Source: Oxyruncus cristatus | Lineage: Eukaryota; Chordata; Aves; Passeriformes; Cotingidae | DNA: 64,000 nt | Assembly: GCA_013399855.1 (NCBI GenBank) | Contig: VXAY01002607.1 | Coordinates: forward strand, 590,570 to 654,569 | Direction: 5' to 3' | In this document: one piece after another, positions 57,746 to 64,000 of the stretch | Numbering within the stretch: the first letter of the stretch is position 1 | How the letters are laid out: each line of letters starts with the position of its first letter | Program-made: the position numbers and the translations under genes | The notes under the pieces: model-generated | Database searches by the model: none | Seen by the model: only the letters and a program-made list of their open reading frames with translations | Told to the model about the DNA's origin: nothing

Positions 57746-59939
57746 GTAAGTATTGGAGGCTCCATTGGAGAGTATCAGGAGAGCTGCACTAGAGGTGACA
57801 ACACAAAGGACTTTACTCAGCTCCACAGTGACTTCAGACTGGAAAAGCAGAGGAATACCCAGGCTGGAGGTTTTAGCTGATCTTGTGCAGACTGAGACCT
57901 CAAGTAAGAAGAACCGACCCCATGTATTTGTGGGAACACAGGGTTCTGCTGATAGCAGTTCCAAACCCGGGCTCACATATTGCTTTTGTTCAGATGGTCG
58001 TGAGCCAGATCTCAACCTCTGACACTCATCAGTAACCACCCTGAACTTGGGGAACTGACACGGGAGTTTTCCTGCTTCATAAAAGCTGAGAATGAGGCCT
58101 CTTGACACACAACTCAATCTTGCATTGCTATTCAAAATTCTCACTCAGGCTACAGAGGAAGAAGTTGCGGGGCTGCTGGATTTGCTTCTGCCCCCCTCCC
58201 CCGGGACATGTGCTCACCATAAGCAGATGGTTTCAGAGATTAAGTTCTAAGGAGGCATTAGCAGGAATATCTGCACACAGCACCCCAGCAGCTGCCTGTG
58301 CTCACACCTGTTCTAAGTTTCACAGCTTTCAAAGAATCAGTGTTCAAGGCTTTTTTGCCCTTTCCTTTTTTGGAAAATAGAAGCTTTGAGGGCAAATGCA
58401 GAGCCAGCTTCTACAGGCACTCAAGGTTTCTCTCCTTTGCAAGCAGATTCCCTGGAGCTGCACCCCAGTCCACATTTTTTGCTATCATAGTCAGGCTCTG
58501 AAAGAGAATCAAGCTATTTCCCTAATCCAGAAATTACAAAGAGAGCTGCAGCTTAGGTAGAAGTCAAAAGCCCTTATCACAGGAAAGGGAACTCACAACT
58601 GTTCTTGACCTTTAAGTACTGAAATAAAAATTATTGGAGCACCACTGAAAGACTGAGGGACCCACCCTTCACACTTCAGTGTATTTCTTTAGTCACGTTT
58701 CTTCTAATCATCAAATTTAATTCAGAGAGATCAATAAGAAGAATGGCATCAGGTAGCACTGGGGGCTCTAACAGGGGCCTCCAGCTGCTGGGCACGGGGT
58801 TAAAGAACTCAGCCCCAGGTACTGAGGATGGTGTCTTGTAACATGTGACACCCCTAAATGAAGCTGGAGTTCCTGAGTTTGGGTCACTTTCTGAGGGCAA
58901 TGGGAAAGGGATCTCCCTTCATGAGAGGAATTTAGGCACAATGTAATCTGGCAGCCAGTCCATATAAATAATAAAAAATAGCAGCACCAAAGCAACCATG
59001 TTGGAATATCTCCTTGGTTTAGCCAAACCCTCCAGTTGCTTGCCATCAAAAAATGGGTATTTCACAGCCTACTGTGGCATCCAAGTTGCCACACAACAGA
59101 TAGTAGAGAAATCTTATATACATACAACAGTGACCACTTGATTCATGCAGGTGTACCTGACTGTGGGAAGCTAGGAGATGAGCCCTTCCTGAGTATTCCT
59201 GGTGTATAAACAGAATTCCTGGTGCATGTGGGCACTTAGAGACGTACCAGCACTCCTCAGAGCTCAAGCTTATGTGCTTGGGTGCACGTGCTCCCTGCTC
59301 TTGCTGCCCATGCGTCAGCCCGTGTGTGGTGGTGCTGCATGTTCTGTCTCCCACTCTGATAACAAGCAAGTCTGATAACAGTCAAAACCCCAATCTGCTG
59401 AGCACTGACGAGTCTCTGTCACCACATTTGGAATCAAAGATGCTTATCCAAAGTGATCCATAGACCTTTTTTCAGGCCTAGTTTAACACCCACACTCCTC
59501 TATAACAGCCAGCAGAATGTCCTCACTCTTCAGTCTCTCCCCTACCCAACATGATGCAGTGAGGTATAAACATGAAAGGGATGCTACTGGTAACAAAAAA
59601 AATATTCCAGGCAAAGGCATGAGCATCAGATAAGAAAGAAAGGGGTAGAAATGGGAGAAAAGAGAATGGGATGAGCACAGAAAACCAGAAGAAAAGCAAA
59701 GGTTGAGAGAGGGTGAAGAAATTTAGACTTCACAGAGCCAGAAAAAGGACTGAATGCAGAGAGGACAAAGATGGTCAAAGATGCCCCTCACTTGCCCATG
59801 GCACTGTGCCACGACACTGTCGCACTGATCCAACCTCTCCTCGCTGCTCTGCCAGCAGCACTCATTGCTTATTAGCAACGTGCCATCTGCCTCCACCACT
59901 GCCAAGGGCCCAACCTCGGAATCAATACGGATCTGTTGG
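57746..59939. other. Spacer, no gene seen
   Basis: The 134-codon minus-strand frame at 57,740-58,144 overlaps the plus-strand candidate exon and is unrecognised. No other feature. Confidence 0.4.
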
Positions 59940-60240
59940 TGACATCTGTTGGGACGGGCCGCGGATACCAGTGGCTTTTCACCGAGCACACTTGCTTTAA
60001 ACAATGCTCAGCTGGTACCCGCGAGCACTGGGCTGACCCCGCACCCCTCACGGAGGGGATATGCCAGGCGGCTCCCCAGCCCAGCCCACGTGGAGGGGAT
60101 GCCAGCCAGACACCCGTGCCCCCCGCCCCAGCCGGGACCCCCCGCACCTCGGGGGTCCAGCCGGGGCTCCCCGCGCCCCCAGAGCGCCACCTGCAGACCG
60201 CGGGCGCTGCACTGCGGGCCGGTCCTTACCAACAACAAAA
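59940..60240. promoter_or_regulatory. GC-rich island
   Basis: CpG-rich stretch with C-rich arrays. It includes a CTCF-like motif at 60,182-60,194 and a minus-strand donor at its right edge (60,229/60,230). Shorter than the two other islands. It could be an alternative promoter for leftward transcription. Confidence 0.55.
60182..60194 (-). promoter_or_regulatory. CTCF-like motif (minus orientation)
   Basis: AGCGCCACCTGCA on the plus strand matches the reverse complement of the CTCF core (AGGTGGCGCT). Motif only. Confidence 0.4.
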
Positions 60241-60320
60241 ACCTGACCCCTCCAACTACTGCGATAGACAGTGGTCCTGGAGACAGAACCGCGCGGTTAC
60301 AGTGTGAGCGGCACCGGGTA
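60230..60320 (-). other. Candidate first exon with minus-strand donor
   Basis: TTG|GTAAGG on the minus strand ends a possible exon at 60,230. Its upstream end is undetermined; about 60,320 is arbitrary. The GC island lies in what would be the start of the intron. If real, the next exon leftwards would be 56,549-56,626. Confidence 0.25.
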
Positions 60321-61794
60321 GCTCATGGATACCGAAAAATTATGGAAAGAGACAGCCACGTTAGACAGGACAGGAAATTCCTGCTGCTGTGTCACATGTG
60401 GCTATGCCGAGTCTGTGAGCAACTGTGAAAGAGCTTCAATACTTTTTGCTGCCAGCTTTTTCCCTGGGTACCTGAGCACCTCCTCTCATGCCTCTCAGAG
60501 AGCTGCTGGGGCTCTCCTGGAATTTGCTCCTCCATCTGCAAGTCCATATCTGCCACTCATGGAGGCACACATTCCCAACAGCTTCCACCAAGCTGAAGTG
60601 CTGTGTACCAGTGGTTCTCCAACAGTGCCAATACTCCACTCCCAAAACAGTCCCTCTATACACTTGAAGAAGGAATCCACTTAAAAAACAGCGAAATCCA
60701 TCTGAAGAACTTCATTTGCCATACACATCACTCCCTTCAGATAAGATTTCTCTACACTTTGACACTTTGGAGAAGCTCATAAACAATCTTAAAAAAAAAT
60801 TCTTAAAACTCAAGAAGCACCCACATAATTGTCACAGTAATCTTCCCTCCGTGTTTCTTAAAGGGAAATCTTCATCCCCACATGAGTAAATACAAGGTGG
60901 ACAATATTTAGTAAAAGGATTACAAACGTATTTTGCAAACCAACACCAGAGCTAGACAAGGGAGCTCTAGAACTGTTAGAGGTGACGGTGGTTTCTGCCC
61001 AGGGCGGGAAGGAATGCCTGTCTTCCCCTCCCACAGAAATGAGTGAACAGACTTTCAAACCCCACTGGCCTGGCACACAGGATGGCTACCTCTCATCTTG
61101 GTCACAGTTTTCTACCGTTGGCCATGTCTGTTTTACCCACTCATTGGATTTTACAGCTTTGCTTGTGACCGTGAGGCAGCAGAAGCTGACACTTTGCCAG
61201 ATGTATGGAATAAAAAACTAGTTCCAATGCAAGACAGTAAACTTCTTTAGAAAACAGTTCTAAGGAATTTAGGTGAAATACAGAATATAAGCAAAACTTC
61301 AGCCAGAGACGGTGCAGCCTGGAGGAGTTCTGGATGCTTGATTAGGAATCCTAAAGGTGAGCAGCCCTTGTGCATCTCGGCAGCCCTCTGCCCTCCCTCC
61401 ACCATCAAGGGTGTGTCAGGCCATGCTTTGATCCCTTGCCAGTTGTGACTGCCAGCCCCACATGACCATTTATAGAGCATTGCAAGGGCACTGTGTGACA
61501 CTGCCAGAGTCACCCAGTGACATGGCCACGTCCATCAAACACCACACCTCCACTCCTCTCTTGACCGTTGACCATCTCCTCACATCCGATAGCAACACGC
61601 TCAGCAGAACTGGCGAGCCACTCTCAGCACCAGCAGAGTCAGTCCCACACCAAAGCCATCGGGATCTGCTGCTCTCCTGAGAGGTTGGCACCATTATTTT
61701 AGATTCTGATGCTAGAGCTTCTTTATCTCCCTCTCCATCACAGGCCCCGAGGACACTGGAGGCACAGAATGGCCACATAGCTTGGGCACAGGGT
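60321..61794. other. Spacer, no gene seen
   Basis: No recognisable gene or repeat. Confidence 0.45.
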
Positions 61795-61990
61795 CCAGCA
61801 TCAGAAGCCCGAGGAGCAGCTCCCAGCTCTGCCACGGGGGCTCTGCCGTCACGACCTCACCCAGCAGTGCCTCAGTTTCCCCCTGTGCAAAGTGAGGATA
61901 AGGATAAGGACCTACCTCCGAGGCTGTGGTGTGCAGATGGGTTAGCGACCAGCACTACCGAAACACCCCCCACCACCAACCACCCCAGCC
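61795..61990 (-). repeat. Ancient MIR-like SINE
   Basis: 'ccagctctgccacgggggctc', 'gtgcctcagtttccccctgtgc' and 'gaggataaggataaggaccta' in this order are the SINE core read in reverse. Confidence 0.7.
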
Positions 61991-62310
61991 TGGCACTGGA
62001 GGAGCCGAGGGCACCGCATCCTCCCCTCCCTGGTCCTGCTCAGGAGAACACTGCCTGCCAGGGCTCTGCCGCCTGCGACTGCGCGAGTGTCCAGCCAGCT
62101 CCGTCCTCATCGAACCACCCTGCGTCTATTTGATAAAGACGAATATTGCTTTTTAAATAAATATAAAAACTCCGCTTCCTCCTTGGCGAGTTCATTTTGA
62201 GTCATTTTATCTCTTTCCTCCCCCTAGATTTTTCCCCAAATAATGTGATTAAGTGAGTCAGCGTTCTGCTTTCCCTGACAGCCTCTGGATTTAATTCAGT
62301 TTGAGGACTG

Positions 62311-62322
62311 TGACCTTTGACT
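62311..62322. promoter_or_regulatory. DR1 nuclear-receptor element
   Basis: TGACCTTTGACT has 11 of 12 bases of the DR1 consensus bound by COUP-TF, HNF4 and RXR heterodimers. Confidence 0.5.
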
Positions 62323-62395
62323 CCTTTTTACTATACTAACCCAGCTAAGAGAACACTTAGCGATTTCTCCGCTTCCTACTGGGAGAGTATCTGGT

Positions 62396-62430
62396 GGGGG
62401 GTGAGGAGGGGGAGCAAGGGTGGAGGGGGG
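62396..62430 (+). other. Potential G-quadruplex
   Basis: Four G-runs (6, 5, 3 and 6 G) separated by loops of 6, 5 and 4 bases meet the standard quadruplex pattern. It lies in the middle of the AT-rich candidate enhancer. Confidence 0.6.
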
Positions 62431-62946
62431 AGGAAGAGAAACAAACTTTCACATAAAATTATGGTATATGGATAATTGAGAAGTTTAAAAACATGAATCT
62501 AATTGTGCTGTCCCTTGAGAAGCAGATATTGAGCCATCCTATAAAAGGCTTGGAGTATCCCAATGGTGATTTATTGCTAAATCCTAGTATTTTTCAATAC
62601 ATTATAGTTTTTAAATTGTGTTTAAATTGAGTGTAGAAGAGCAGAGGCCATTAGGAGATGCAGAAATGATGATTATATTTAAATATTCATGCACGCAGTA
62701 CCTTATTATTGAATCTGAACACTAACAAAATCAATATTAAGTGCGGTTTGACATGAATTTATTTATGAATTTCGACTTTCTAAGTACTGTATTTTTTCAC
62801 TCAAAAATTGTGAGTATAATGTAGTAATGATATCAAAACAGAGTGTCAGAGAGCATTAGCTGAGGAGGTTATAAACCTCCGTATTAGAGGGCCCCATATC
62901 GCCCTCAAAAGTGCTTAGTGCACAAAACCAAAATGTTTGGGGTTTG

Positions 62947-62999
62947 TTTTTTTTTTTTTTAAACACGTAAATACACACACACACGCACACACACACACT
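62947..62999. repeat. T run and CA microsatellite
   Basis: About 14 T are followed by a (CA)n array at 62,973-62,999 with one CG interruption. A likely length-variable marker. Confidence 0.85.
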
Positions 63000-64000
63000 C
63001 GCTCAGAAATAGGAAGGAAATTCTCAGTCGGAAATTGCACTGCAGTGGCTTTGATTGCTCTCCGAGCCTGCTTCAGGGACCAGGCAAACTGGGATTTGAA
63101 GACAGGCAAACCTGAATGGAGCGCTCCGTGCATGTGGTTTGTGGGGGCACTTTGGTGCTCCGAGGGGAAGCTGGCTAAAGGAGAGTAGCCCACGAGCGCA
63201 GGGTGTAGCCGGGTCCCAGCCAGAAAGGAACCAAATACATCAGTCTGCACCAAGAACACACAACTCCTGCCCCACCGAGTCAGTCACACTGGGATCCCAG
63301 AAGGCAACACCAGTCACTGTTCCCATAAAGAGGGTCCAGTGGCAAGCTATGCCCACATTGGCTGGTAGGTCAGGTAGTGAAGGATATCCCACTTTCCTTC
63401 ATAAATGTAACGCCAGTAAAGAGAATGGAAACAGGTTGGGGCCTCTTTCCATAACCAGTGTGGTTATGGCAGGTACCTTGAACAGTTTTCACCCAAAATG
63501 GTGCAAACATGAGAAAACTGGCTAGAAATTACCACTCTTTGTCCTCTCAAAAAAAATACGCTTCTGTATTTTTCATGCTTCCTTTCTAAGGTGTATCTCA
63601 AGCAGGGCACTTGGTAATCAGGTTGGAACTTCCCCAGGAAAGAGAATGACAGCTTTTGAAAGCTTGGCACTGGTGCCGCTCGTTTATCCAGGAGCAGTTA
63701 ATGGCAGTGCTGCAGCAATCCCCCTGCTTCACAAACTCCTTGTCCTTTCAATTCCAACGTTGCTGCTCCATTACCACTGCCACCTCTGGACACCTGGTAG
63801 GTTTTTGATGGAGCCATCGCTCCCTCCTGCTTAAATGAGCAGAGATTTCAGCAGTGGGAGACAGAAGCCTTTTTGGTAGTGGGGAGGGGAATGATTCAGA
63901 CTAAAGCCTTGACATAGGGGGACACAGAGGAGGGGCTTGTGCAGCTCTATCTACAGATAAGTGATGTATATTAAAAGCCACTGCCCTTCCTCCCCCACCA
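63000..64000. other. Spacer to window end, no gene seen
   Basis: No recognisable gene or repeat. The overlapping frames at 62,937-63,525 start in the simple repeat or lack support. Confidence 0.45.

Larger units (their letters stand above)
62155..62900. promoter_or_regulatory. Strong candidate conserved non-coding element
   Basis: Repeat-free and AT-rich with dense transcription-factor-like words. These include TGAGTCA (AP-1/MAF) near 62,255 and the DR1 nuclear-receptor element TGACCTTTGACT at 62,311-62,322. There is an AATATTCATGCA POU-like word near 62,685, TGCGGTTTG (RUNX-like) near 62,743, and several TTTAAT/TTATTTATG cores. Of all non-coding stretches in this window it looks most like a deeply conserved enhancer, but alignment is needed to show that. 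Confidence 0.45.

Noticed and set aside
1..64000. tRNA, rRNA, known microRNA, CRISPR or operon-type features
   Set aside because: No sequence matching these was seen on either strand; vertebrate repeats and CpG islands make a prokaryotic reading untenable.

Overview
The window looks like vertebrate, most probably bird, non-coding DNA. Three things point that way. It carries 5'-truncated chicken-repeat-1 (CR1) LINE fragments. It has many decayed copies of the ancient SINE and palindromic repeats seen in bird and reptile DNA. It has no L1 or Alu, and its overall repeat load is low. I found no bacterial-type operon, no tRNA or rRNA gene, no CRISPR array, and no open frame that I recognise as an intact protein. 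The longest open frames lie in low-complexity or GC-rich DNA and are best read as chance.

Layout. At the left edge (1-430) is a CpG island with an NRF1 palindrome and a consensus 5' splice site on the minus strand, so a minus-strand gene probably starts here and runs out of the window to the left. A decayed retroviral pol (RNase H) fragment on the minus strand lies at 2.84-3.18 kb. The rest, up to 64 kb, resembles the regulatory flank or first introns of a developmental gene. It is a mix of old repeats, degenerate TG/CA tracts and repeat-free stretches of conserved-element character: 5.9-8.3, 24.1-24.3, 32.9-33.5, 39.7-42.2, 47.2-48.2, 49.0-49.7, 54.3-54.7 and 62.15-62.9 kb. Two further GC-rich islands lie at 42.69-43.22 kb (with a 44-base assembly gap in a GC-rich tandem repeat) and 59.94-60.24 kb. 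Four CTCF-like motifs are visible: one on the plus strand near 14.2 kb and three on the minus strand near 43.1, 54.8 and 60.2 kb.

Candidate exons. Several segments have good splice signals at both ends. The most interesting is a minus-strand series: a donor at 60,229/60,230 beside the 60-kb island, a 78-nt phase-0 open exon at 56,549-56,626, and an open segment at 52,330-52,498 with a compatible phase. This could be an upstream or alternative 5' end of the minus-strand gene, or a long non-coding RNA. It is inference from splice motifs only. No alignment, expression or conservation data were available, so every conserved-element or exon statement needs external confirmation.
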